A stretch of 64,000 nt of DNA from contig NZ_JAIQDE010000035.1 in the NCBI RefSeq assembly GCF_020037015.1, positions 1 to 64,000 of the forward strand. Reading direction: 5' to 3'. A program made the translations under genes and the position numbers. Under the pieces are notes generated by a model, which was not told the DNA's origin, searched no databases, and saw only the letters and a program-made list of their open reading frames with translations. Positions 1 to 8,954 of the stretch are shown here, in pieces (within the stretch, counting starts at the first letter, position 1; the number at the start of each line of letters is the position of its first letter). This DNA is from Corallococcus sp. AS-1-6 (GTDB taxonomy: Bacteria; Myxococcota; Myxococcia; Myxococcales; Myxococcaceae).

Positions 1-59
1 CCGCCACCAACTACCTGGCGGTCCTCCATCTGGCCTGCATGATGCTCTGGCTTAATTAG
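1..59 (+). CDS. C-terminal end of a probable IS transposase (partial)
   Basis: The window opens inside a reading frame that ends at TAG 57-59 and encodes 18 residues beginning ATNYLAVLHLAC. This hydrophobic, alanine-rich tail with an L-x-V-x-H-L-A pattern resembles the extreme C-terminus of IS5-type DDE transposases. The catalytic residues lie upstream of the window, so family and integrity cannot be judged. The stop codon is followed at once by an inverted repeat that could be a terminator or part of an IS end. Another small helical protein cannot be excluded. Confidence 0.45.
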   Translation, partial: ATNYLAVLHLACMMLWLN

Positions 60-126
60 GGACACCCCCTAGGCCCCTTCGGGCTGTCCCTGGAAGCGCC
101 CGCGGCCTTCACGGTCGCGGGCGCTT
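59..126. terminator. Inverted repeats, probable bidirectional terminator
   Basis: Two stem-loops follow each other. GGGACA (59-64) pairs with TGTCCC (85-90), and a stronger one pairs AAGCGCCCGCG-GCC (94-107) with GGT-CGCGGGCGCTT (113-126) around a 5-nt loop. They lie between the rightward transposase end and the 3' end of the leftward small gene at 225, so they could stop transcripts from both sides. Confidence 0.5.
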
Positions 127-224
127 CGCCATTTCCAGCGGCGGCGCTTCGCGCGCGAACAACGAGACCCCGCCGACGCGCGGTGGCGTCAGCGGGGTCT
201 GGAGACAGCCGCGCCCTGGGAGGC

Positions 225-437
225 TCAGGTCACCTTGACGCCCGGCGAGAAGGGCTGGCCCACCGGTTCGATGATGCGCGGGCTCCCGTTGTCCCCCGGC
301 CCGTTGCCGGGACCGCCACCCGGGTCGAAGGTGGACGGCACGTGGCGTTCCCGCCGCTCCTCCTCCGTCCCGGCCTCGCGCGCGGGAGGCAGGTCCTCCA
401 AGGGGATGTGCAGCACGTCTTTCTTGCTCTTGCTCAT
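225..437 (-). CDS. Small hypothetical protein, 70 aa
   Basis: The start was set at ATG 437 because AAAGGAGG lies 9 nt upstream on the minus strand, an almost ideal ribosome binding site; a longer open frame upstream of it has no comparable site. The N-terminus is lysine-rich (MSKSKKD), followed by an acidic and arginine-rich middle, then a Gly/Pro/Asn-rich stretch (residues 39-52) and a tail ending FSPGVKVT. There is no cysteine, membrane segment or signal peptide, so it is probably a cytoplasmic, largely disordered protein. It is divergent from the next gene, sharing a 181-bp intergenic region. I do not recognise a family. Gly-Pro composition makes a structural or adaptor role as likely as a peptide precursor; function is unknown. 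Confidence 0.6.
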   Translation of the reverse strand: MSKSKKDVLHIPLEDLPPAREAGTEEERRERHVPSTFDPGGGPGNGPGDNGSPRIIEPVGQPFSPGVKVT

Positions 438-618
438 GACGAACGCCTCCTTTCCCCTCTGAGGTTGGGGTGGGCGGGGGCATTGCGCCACCGGGCGCCC
501 CCCCGCCCGCATGGTCCCCTGCCTCCAGAATGCGTCTCTCTTGGATGACAGGGAGCGGGCGGGGGCTTATCCAAAGAGGTCCAGGCAGCGCGCACCCATC
601 ACCGAAAGCGTCCAACGC

Positions 619-1887
619 ATGAAGCTGTTGCTGGCAGGCCGACGAGGAGCAAGCGATCCGCTGTTCGCCCCCCCGGAGGCGTCCCTGCCCTGGCTTCAGC
701 GCGTGGAGGCCTGGTTCCAGCAGGTGGCTGAAGGCGTGCTGGAGAGCAGCCACATCGAGGACGGCCCGCAGGGCGCGCCCGTGCTGCACCTGCGCCTGCA
801 CCCGGCCGCGGCGGAGGTCATGCTGCTCGCGGCGACCCAGGAGCGCGTCGTCGTGTCCGCGGACACCAGCGCCGCGGGGCCCGGCTACCACCGCTACCTG
901 GTGGACCTGCTCAAGGGGCTGGGCGACCTGTACGGCATCTCCTGGGCCCCGCCCGACGAGGACGTGGGCGTGGGCGACGCCACGGGCTACTTCCACGGCG
1001 GCGACGTGGACCTGGTGGAGAAGCACTTCCTGGGCTGGCTCCAGCACTCGGTGGGTCAGGTGCTGCGCATGCGCAGCCTGGGCAACTCCGGCTTCGCGCT
1101 GTCCATGCGCTTCGGCCACACCTTCCAGCACCCGGGCGCGCTGCTCACACCCATGGGGCCTCGCGACGAGCGCTGGCTGCGCACCGTGCACGAGGACCCG
1201 CGGCAGGGCACGGACGTGTTCCCCTGGTGGAACCCCGGCGTGGACGCGCGCGAGCGCTTCACGCGCGCCCTGTGCCGCCTGTGGACGGACGTCGTCTGGC
1301 GCCCGCCGCTCCTGGAAGAGGAGCGTCAGCGCCTGCGCGACGTGGCCCGGCTGCTGGAGCAGGCCTGGCGCGAGGACCCCTCGCTCCCCTACCCGTGGCG
1401 CGAGTGGCAGGAGGTGCTCGGCTACCTGGGCCTGGGCGGGACGGTGGCGGAGGAGGTCCACCGCCGCGCCCTGGAGTCGCCCGGCGTGGGGCCGTCCATC
1501 GGCTACCGGCGGGGCTCCGTGCAGGTGGCGCTCCCGGAGGGCTGGGAGATCCGCATCCCCGGCTCGCTGGCGGAGGCGCGCCTGGGCGACGGAAGCTGGG
1601 TGGCCCGCGACCACCGCCGCACCGTGCGCGTGGTGCCCCTGGAGGACTCCGCGGAGGAGCCACTGGCGCCCACCAGCCCGGAGCGCAAGGCCCTGGAGCT
1701 GGAGCACCACGGCGCCCGCGTCAGCGGCCGCGCGTCCCTGCACATGGGCCCCGGCGAGTGCCGGCTGACGGCCCTGTGCCGCTCCGGCAGCCGCCGCGCC
1801 CTCTGCGTGGTCAGCTTCGATGATCCCGAGGAGCAGGACTGGGCCCTGGGCACCTGGCGTTCGCTGGACCACGCCGTCGCGGCCTGA
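619..1887 (+). CDS. Conserved hypothetical protein, 422 aa
   Basis: A continuous frame with normal high-GC third-position bias. I start at ATG 619 (MKLLLAGRRG), although the frame is open up to 511 and no strong Shine-Dalgarno sequence marks either start. The protein is soluble, rich in Trp, Arg and acidic residues, with no signal peptide or transmembrane helix. The middle has an aromatic, acidic region (YHRYLVDLLKGLGDLYGISW, about residues 92-111), and the last 120 residues look like a beta-rich domain with several conserved-looking Trp and Cys residues. I do not recognise the family and propose no function. It precedes glgX by 136 bp in the same direction, but the gap makes co-transcription uncertain. 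Confidence 0.7.
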   Translation: MKLLLAGRRGASDPLFAPPEASLPWLQRVEAWFQQVAEGVLESSHIEDGPQGAPVLHLRLHPAAAEVMLLAATQERVVVSADTSAAGPGYHRYLVDLLKGLGDLYGISWAPPDEDVGVGDATGYFHGGDVDLVEKHFLGWLQHSVGQVLRMRSLGNSGFALSMRFGHTFQHPGALLTPMGPRDERWLRTVHEDPRQGTDVFPWWNPGVDARERFTRALCRLWTDVVWRPPLLEEERQRLRDVARLLEQAWREDPSLPYPWREWQEVLGYLGLGGTVAEEVHRRALESPGVGPSIGYRRGSVQVALPEGWEIRIPGSLAEARLGDGSWVARDHRRTVRVVPLEDSAEEPLAPTSPERKALELEHHGARVSGRASLHMGPGECRLTALCRSGSRRALCVVSFDDPEEQDWALGTWRSLDHAVAA

Positions 1888-2023
1888 CGGGCAGGTTGTT
1901 TCAGCACCGACCACTTGCCAGAGCGCCGCCCGGTGGACAGTCAGCGCACCCGGACGTCTTGCCGCACAGCGCAGTCGCACCCACATTCCGGCGGCAGTTT
2001 CCCCACGGAATCGAGTGAGACGC

Positions 2024-4174
<2,151 letters not shown>

Positions 4175-4211
4175 TAGAGCGTGCGCACCTTGTTTTCGAG
4201 GAGCGCACGGC

Positions 4212-4877
4212 ATGGCGGACGCGGACGACGGCGGCAGGAGGGAAGAGGCCGCCGTCGCGCGGGTGTACGGGGAGATCGCCTCCGCCTACGAGGTGCTCTA
4301 CCCGTCCCTGCATCGCTACGGGGAGCGGGTGGAGCGCTTCCTCGCGGACGTGATGAAGCCGGGCCTGCGCGTGCTGGACGTGGGCTGCGGCCCGGCGCTG
4401 CACACGCGGGGCCTGGACGCGTCCGTGGACGTGGTGGGCCTGGACCTGGCGCCGGAGATGCTGGAGCTGGCGCAGCGCGCGCGGCCCGCGGGCACGTGGC
4501 GCGTGCACAGCTACATGGAGCCGGTGCCGGAGGACCTGGGCACGTTCGACGTCGCGCTGGTGATTGGGTGTCTGGACTTCTGTGACGACCTGCCGCGCGT
4601 GCTGGGGCACCTGGGCCGCGTGCTGAAGCCGGGCGCGCGGATGTTGTTCACGGTGCTGGAGCGCAGGCCCGGGCTGGAGGCGCACGAGGCGTCCACGCGC
4701 CGGGCCCGCACGGCGGACGCGGACGTGACGCTGCACCTGTGGAGCGCGGAGGAGACGGCGCGCGCGGTGGAGTCCGCGGGCCTGCGGGTGCGTGGGTACG
4801 TGCACGGGCCCGGCTGGGAGATGATGGCCGAGGAGCGCGTGATGTGGTTCGGCTGGTGGGACGTGACGCGCGGCTGA
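4212..4877 (+). CDS. Class I SAM-dependent methyltransferase
   Basis: A 221-residue protein with the Rossmann-fold methyltransferase motif I VLDVGCGPALHT at about residues 54-65, the following acidic residue motif VVGLDLAPEM, and a post-motif FDVALVIGCLDFCDDLP. This fits UbiE/Methyltransf_11-type enzymes that use S-adenosylmethionine; the acceptor cannot be predicted. The N-terminal helix EIASAYEVLYPSLHRYGERV resembles the lid of small-molecule methyltransferases. GAGGAG sits about 9 nt upstream of ATG 4212. It lies 37 bp after glgX and may be read from the same transcript, although no functional link is evident. Confidence 0.88.
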   Translation: MADADDGGRREEAAVARVYGEIASAYEVLYPSLHRYGERVERFLADVMKPGLRVLDVGCGPALHTRGLDASVDVVGLDLAPEMLELAQRARPAGTWRVHSYMEPVPEDLGTFDVALVIGCLDFCDDLPRVLGHLGRVLKPGARMLFTVLERRPGLEAHEASTRRARTADADVTLHLWSAEETARAVESAGLRVRGYVHGPGWEMMAEERVMWFGWWDVTRG

Positions 4878-5456
4878 AGGGGCGCTGTCAGGATTTCCGC
4901 ACGCCCGCGTCCGGTGGCCCCGTCGGCGAACTTCAGGGGGCGCACGGGGTTGTCCCGAGGCGTCCGACTCCATGCGCGGGCGCTTTGCGCCAGGGCATGC
5001 CACTCGGACGTTCCTCACGGCCATCACCGCCGGGTGTTCCTGCCGCTATCGAAGGCCGTACCGGTCGCGCGCCACCATGAGGCGCGCATGGCTGCCCTTT
5101 GCTGGGCAAAAACCGAACTAGCTCAACCTGGTAGAGCACGAGACTCAAGATCTCGGTGTCGAAGGTTCGAATCCTTCGTTCGCCCGGGACCCCGTCGTTT
5201 GTCGCTGGTGCCAACGCGAGTCCACCGCGTCCTCCTCCCCACGCCGCACACTGGCCGGTCGCCAGGGCCTCTGGAGGCTTCCGTGCTGTTCGCGGAAGCG
5301 CTCCGGTCGCCGTCCGTGACCGGCATCCGGTGCGGAAGCCCGGGAGGCTGAACGCGGATCCGGACGGTCTGTTCGCGCGACGCGCCCGTGGGGCGGCGGG
5401 GTCCTCTTCCCAGCAGCCGGGCTGCACTCCTTTTCTTGTCGTCGAGGTGACGTGTC
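4878..5456. other. Non-coding stretch holding a hairpin and a tRNA-like sequence
   Basis: No convincing protein gene lies here. A perfect 7-bp hairpin, GCGCGCC (5067-5073) and GGCGCGC (5081-5087), precedes the tRNA-like sequence at 5104-5185. Small open frames antisense to the tRNA body yield the familiar spurious peptide pattern RIRTFDTEILSLVLYQ that tRNA genes generate. Between 5186 and 5456 I see only short inverted repeats (for example CTTCCG 5278-5283 with CGGAAG 5293-5298), and the ribosome binding site of the next gene. Confidence 0.6.
5112..5185 (+). tRNA. tRNA-like sequence, anticodon CAA, damaged acceptor stem
   Basis: The body is a textbook cloverleaf: T8-A9 (5119-5120), D stem GCTC/GAGC (5121-5124, 5134-5137) with the GG of the D loop, anticodon stem CGAGA/TCTCG (5139-5143, 5151-5155) with loop CTCAAGA giving anticodon CAA (Leu), a 5-nt variable loop GTGTC, and T arm GAAGG/CCTTC with loop TTCGAAT. 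Two things are wrong. A leucine tRNA should have a long variable arm, and the acceptor 5' strand ACCGAAC pairs with GTTCGCC at only five of seven positions. GGGC at 5104-5107 plus GAAC at 5115-5118 would pair perfectly with GTTCGCCC, as if 7 nt had been inserted. CCA is not encoded. It may be a pseudogene or an atypical tRNA. Confidence 0.55.
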
Positions 5457-6581
5457 ATGGGCATTGGTCGGGTGGAAGTGGCGCAGAACGAGCGGCTGTT
5501 CGTGGTGGTGAACGGGAAGGCGGAGCAGTACCTGGGGCCGGGCCGGCACTGGGTGGTGCGTCCGTTCCAGACCGTCCGCTTCGAGCGCGTGCCGCTGGAG
5601 CCACCGGTCACCCGGCTGGATGAGGCGAAGCTCGCGTTGGTGCCGGAGAAGGACCTCCAGGTGCTGGAGCTGGGCGCGGACGAGCGCGCGGTGGTCTTCC
5701 ATCACGGCCAGCCGGTGCGGTGGCTGGGGCGGGGTCAGCACCAGGTGTGGACGGCGCAGCGGCTGCCCGGTCGGACCGGTCGGCCGGAGACGCCGACGGT
5801 GCGGGTGGAGCGCGTGGACGTGTCCGGGGTAGCGACGGAGCCCCCGCGGGACGAGGTGCGCGCGCTGATTCCGGCCAGCGACTACGTGGAGACCACGGCC
5901 ACGGAGGGCACGGTGGCGCTGCGGTACGTGAACGGCGTGCTGGATGCCGTGCTGCCGCCGGGCCGTCACGCGGCGTGGACGGTCGCGCACAAGGTGCAGT
6001 TCGCGGTCATCGACCTGCGCGAGAAGCTGCTCCACGTCACCGGCCAGGAGGTGATGACGAAGGACCGCGTGACGCTGCGGCTCAACCTGTCCGCGGCGTA
6101 CCGGGTGGTGGACGCGCGGCGGCTGGCGGTGGTGGCGCGGGCGCCGGATGAAATCCTCTACCTGGCCATGCAGCTCGCGGCGCGCGAGGCCGTGTCCACG
6201 CGCACGCTGGACGAGCTGCTGACCGCGCGAGAGGCCGTGTCCACGGAGCTGTACGCGCAGGTGAAGTCGGGGGCGGAGGGCGTGGGCCTGGAGCTGCTGC
6301 GCTTCGGCATCAAGGACGTGGTGCTGCCGAAGGAGATGAAGGACCTGCTCAACCGGGTCATCCAGGCGCAGAAGGAAGCGGAGGCCAACGTCATCCTGCG
6401 GCGCGAGGAGACGGCGGCGACGCGCTCCATGGCGCAGACGGCGAAGGTGCTCGCGGAGAACCCGCTGCTCGTGCGCCTCAAGGAGCTGGAGGCGTACAAG
6501 GACCTGGCCGCGAAGGTGGGTCAGGTGCACCTCGTGCTCGGTGAGGGCGCGGTGCCCACGCTGCATCTCAAGGGCGGCTGA
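5457..6581 (+). CDS. SPFH/Band 7 (slipin-like) protein
   Basis: The C-terminal two-thirds of this 374-residue protein match the SPFH (stomatin/prohibitin/flotillin/HflK) fold: a beta-rich segment with VIDLREKLLHVTGQEVMTKD around residues 187-206, followed by RLNLSAAYRV, a long helix, and the typical GLELLRFGIKDVVLPKEMKD then NRVIQAQKEAEANVI. Such proteins form oligomeric scaffolds on membranes, but no clear N-terminal transmembrane helix is present here, as in bacterial slipin relatives. The N-terminal part contains three copies of a hairpin motif ending L-G/P-P-G-R-H (about residues 21-32, 87-97 and 163-175). GAGGTGA lies 6 nt upstream of ATG 5457. It is followed by a terminator and stands alone. 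Confidence 0.85.
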   Translation: MGIGRVEVAQNERLFVVVNGKAEQYLGPGRHWVVRPFQTVRFERVPLEPPVTRLDEAKLALVPEKDLQVLELGADERAVVFHHGQPVRWLGRGQHQVWTAQRLPGRTGRPETPTVRVERVDVSGVATEPPRDEVRALIPASDYVETTATEGTVALRYVNGVLDAVLPPGRHAAWTVAHKVQFAVIDLREKLLHVTGQEVMTKDRVTLRLNLSAAYRVVDARRLAVVARAPDEILYLAMQLAAREAVSTRTLDELLTAREAVSTELYAQVKSGAEGVGLELLRFGIKDVVLPKEMKDLLNRVIQAQKEAEANVILRREETAATRSMAQTAKVLAENPLLVRLKELEAYKDLAAKVGQVHLVLGEGAVPTLHLKGG

Positions 6582-6598
6582 GGTTTCTGTGGGAGTCG

Positions 6599-6633
6599 AG
6601 GCCCTCGGACCGGAAGTACGGTCCGGGGGCCTT
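6599..6633 (+). terminator. Hairpin terminator after the SPFH gene
   Basis: GGCCCTCGGACCG (6600-6612) pairs with CGGTCCGGGGGCC (6619-6631) around a short loop, 18 nt after the SPFH stop codon. There is only a weak T-tract, as is usual at this GC content. It separates the SPFH gene from the downstream defence pair. Confidence 0.6.
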
Positions 6634-6658
6634 CGTGCGTTCAGCGGGTTTCGTAGCA

Positions 6659-6668
6659 GTACCGGTAC
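6659..6668. promoter_or_regulatory. Perfect 10-bp palindrome upstream of the Septu-like operon
   Basis: GTACCGGTAC is fully self-complementary and lies 40 bp before the ATP-binding gene, next to a TTGACC box at 6671-6676 that could be a -35 element. No good -10 box is visible. A repressor site is possible but unproven. Confidence 0.25.
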
Positions 6669-6707
6669 AGGTTGACCCCTCCCCCCGTTTAGGGCGAGCT
6701 AGGGCGC

Positions 6708-8003
6708 ATGTACGTGAAAGAGGTCCACCTCTCCAACATCCGGTCCATTGCTTCTCTGGTGTGGGCCCTGCCGGATCAGCCGGGCCCCGGATGGCACGTC
6801 ATCATTGGTGACAACGGAGCAGGGAAGAGTTCGTTCCTGCGCTCTATCGCGCTCGCGTTGGTAGGACCAGATGAAGCAAAAGCTCTGCGCCAAGATTGGA
6901 ACGAGTGGCTGCGAGGCAACGAGCTGAAAGGGTCCATCCGGCTCCAGCTTGAGCCAACACCGGACTACGACCTCATTGTGGGAACACCGGAGGCTCCTGA
7001 CGCTCCATACTTCCTCAATCTGAGGTTCTCGCGCAGCTTGACCGAGGTCCGGCCTCTTCATTCCTCCTCAGCGACCTCAGCTCCAGAGCATTCCGTTTGG
7101 GGGAATGGCTCGGGCTGGTTCAGCGCTTCATACGGCCCGTTCCGACGGTTCACGGGTGGCGACCTGGAGCAGGAAAAGCTGTTCCATTTGAATCCAAAGC
7201 TGGCCCGGCACTTGTCCGTATTCGGCGAGTCCGTCGCACTCTCGGAAAGCCTCGAATGGCTCAAGCTCCTCCAATTCAAGAAGCTGGAGAATGACCCTGA
7301 GGGAAACCTTCTTGAGCCGTTGAAGCAGTTCATCAACCAGCCCGACTTCCTACCCAACGAAGCCCGACTTGAATCCATCTCGTCCAAGGGTGTCCGATTC
7401 GTCGATGGCAACGGCTGCGAAGTTCCCGTAGAGAACCTGAGCGATGGCTATCGCTCCATCCTGAGCATGACCTTCGAGCTGATCCGCCAGCTCGCTCGGA
7501 CATATGGATCCGACAAGCTCTTCGCGCCCGGAGATCCAACGACCATCATCGTCCCCGGTGTCGTCCTGATTGATGAGATCGACGCTCACCTGCATCCCGT
7601 GTGGCAGCGCCGGGTGGGCCGGTGGTTCCGGGAACACTTCCCTAACATCCAGTTCATCGTCACGACCCACAGCCCGCTCATCTGTCAGGCCGCAACCGTG
7701 GGCAGTGTGTTCCGCCTTCCCAGACCGGGCAGTGACGAAGAAGCGGGCATGGTGACGGGTGTCGCACTGGATCGTCTTCTCTACGGCAACGTCCTGGACG
7801 CCTACAGCACCGGCGCTTTCGGGGACGTGCCCCTGCGCTCTCCCGAAGCGCTGGAGAAGCTCGAACGGCTCGCCATCCTCAACCAAAAGGAACTCGCGCA
7901 GGGCCTGTCCCACGAGGAGCAGGCCGAGCAACAACACTTGCGCGCGCAACTCCCCACCGCATCCAGCGCCCTTCCGTCCGACACGGAGGTGCCGCAGCCT
8001 TGA
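6708..8003 (+). CDS. ptuA: AAA/RecF-SMC-like ATPase, PtuA-like (Septu defence)
   Basis: A 431-residue single-polypeptide ABC-type ATPase. Walker A IIGDNGAGKSS lies near residues 32-42, the Walker B/D-loop sequence GVVLIDEIDAHLHP near 283-296, and the switch histidine in TTHSPLICQ near 320; an ABC-signature-like NLSDGYRS lies just before Walker B. This is the AAA_15/AAA_21 type found in anti-phage systems. The partner immediately downstream is an HNH protein, the pairing that defines Septu, in which PtuA senses infection and controls the PtuB nuclease. GC content is clearly lower than in flanking genes, with more AT-ending codons, which suggests horizontal acquisition. An ATPase-HNH pair also occurs in retron systems, but no reverse transcriptase or ncRNA is seen here. 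Confidence 0.8.
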   Translation: MYVKEVHLSNIRSIASLVWALPDQPGPGWHVIIGDNGAGKSSFLRSIALALVGPDEAKALRQDWNEWLRGNELKGSIRLQLEPTPDYDLIVGTPEAPDAPYFLNLRFSRSLTEVRPLHSSSATSAPEHSVWGNGSGWFSASYGPFRRFTGGDLEQEKLFHLNPKLARHLSVFGESVALSESLEWLKLLQFKKLENDPEGNLLEPLKQFINQPDFLPNEARLESISSKGVRFVDGNGCEVPVENLSDGYRSILSMTFELIRQLARTYGSDKLFAPGDPTTIIVPGVVLIDEIDAHLHPVWQRRVGRWFREHFPNIQFIVTTHSPLICQAATVGSVFRLPRPGSDEEAGMVTGVALDRLLYGNVLDAYSTGAFGDVPLRSPEALEKLERLAILNQKELAQGLSHEEQAEQQHLRAQLPTASSALPSDTEVPQP

Positions 8004-8809
8004 TCCACCTCCCGAACCTCCCACTGCCGGAGCCCGCCAACACGCAGCTCAAGGGATATCAGCAGGAAATCGACTCGCTCCCCGACTACGCGATGCAAGT
8101 CGAGCGGGCGAAGGAGCGATTCAGCAATCTGAACAAGAAGGGCCATCCGACCTTCGACGCCGTCAAGGCGACCCTGTCGAAGATGTGCGTGGGAGTCCAA
8201 CGCTGTGCCTACTGCGAGGACTCACTGGCCGACGAGGTGGAGCACATCCGGCCCAAGGCACTGTATCCAGAGCTGACCTTTGCCTGGATGAACTACCTGT
8301 ACGCCTGCGGTCCCTGCAACGGGCCCAAGAACAACCGCTTCGCGGTCTTCGCTCAGGGGACAGGCGTCCATACGGACGTGGGTCGCCGCCGTAACGCCCC
8401 TGTGGTCCCTCCCGTCCCAGGCACGCCCGTGCTGCTGGATCCTCGTGTGGAGGATCCCATGGACTTCATGAGCCTGGAGATCCGGCAGACATTCCTCTTC
8501 ACCGCCACTGCTGCACCGGGCACCGTGGCGTACCAGCGCGCCAAGTACACCATCGAGCTTCTTGGCCTTAACAGCCGTGAATCGCTCCCACGTACGCGCT
8601 GCCACGCCTATCGCGACTTCCTCATGCACCTCAGGGGATACGTCCAGGACCGTGCCCACGGCCACGCCCCCGAACACCTCCAGCACCTGGCGCACGACAT
8701 CCAGACGCGCCAGCACGCCACGGTCTGGCGGGAGATGAAGCGCCAGCACCAGCTCATCCCGGAGCTGAAGCGCCTGTTCGAAGCGGCTCCCGAAGCCCTC
8801 GGCTGGTAG
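8000..8809 (+). CDS. ptuB: HNH endonuclease, PtuB-like (Septu defence)
   Basis: A 269-residue protein starting at TTG 8000, which overlaps the TGA of the upstream ATPase gene (8001-8003); GGAGG at 7985-7989 gives a suitable ribosome binding site, so the two genes are translationally coupled. The HNH core is RCAYCEDS (Cys 70 and 73 region), then DEVEHIRPK with the catalytic-type His, then YACGPCNGPKNN with a second Cys pair near 105-108. The layout, C-x2-C...EHIRPK...C-x2-C-N...KNN, matches the HNH proteins of the TIGR02646 family used as PtuB. It probably degrades nucleic acid when released or activated by the ATPase. Lower GC supports acquisition with its partner. Confidence 0.8.
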   Translation: MIHLPNLPLPEPANTQLKGYQQEIDSLPDYAMQVERAKERFSNLNKKGHPTFDAVKATLSKMCVGVQRCAYCEDSLADEVEHIRPKALYPELTFAWMNYLYACGPCNGPKNNRFAVFAQGTGVHTDVGRRRNAPVVPPVPGTPVLLDPRVEDPMDFMSLEIRQTFLFTATAAPGTVAYQRAKYTIELLGLNSRESLPRTRCHAYRDFLMHLRGYVQDRAHGHAPEHLQHLAHDIQTRQHATVWREMKRQHQLIPELKRLFEAAPEALGW

Positions 8810-8902
8810 TTCCGGACCCAGTGGCCCCGTGGCTGCGGAACCACACCCGGACTGTCTCCCACCGCCCCCACTTCCTGCCTTCTCAGAGGGGAACCGGCGT
8901 TG

Positions 8903-8928
8903 GCCCGGGGGCTGCAATGTCCCCGGGC
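8903..8928. terminator. Hairpin between defence pair and VIT-VWA gene
   Basis: GCCCGGGG (8903-8910) and CCCCGGGC (8921-8928) form a perfect 8-bp stem with a 10-nt loop, about 95 nt after the HNH gene and 27 nt before the next start codon. It could be a terminator or a translational control hairpin. Confidence 0.4.
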
Positions 8929-8954
8929 ACACCCTGAAACCAAGGTTCCCGACC

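Noticed and set aside
225-437. Reading the 70-aa protein as a RiPP precursor
   Set aside because: No cyclase, protease or transporter gene nearby and no repeated core motif; left as an unknown protein.
6708-8809. A retron with ATPase-HNH effectors
   Set aside because: No reverse transcriptase gene and no msr/msd-like inverted repeat were found upstream or downstream.
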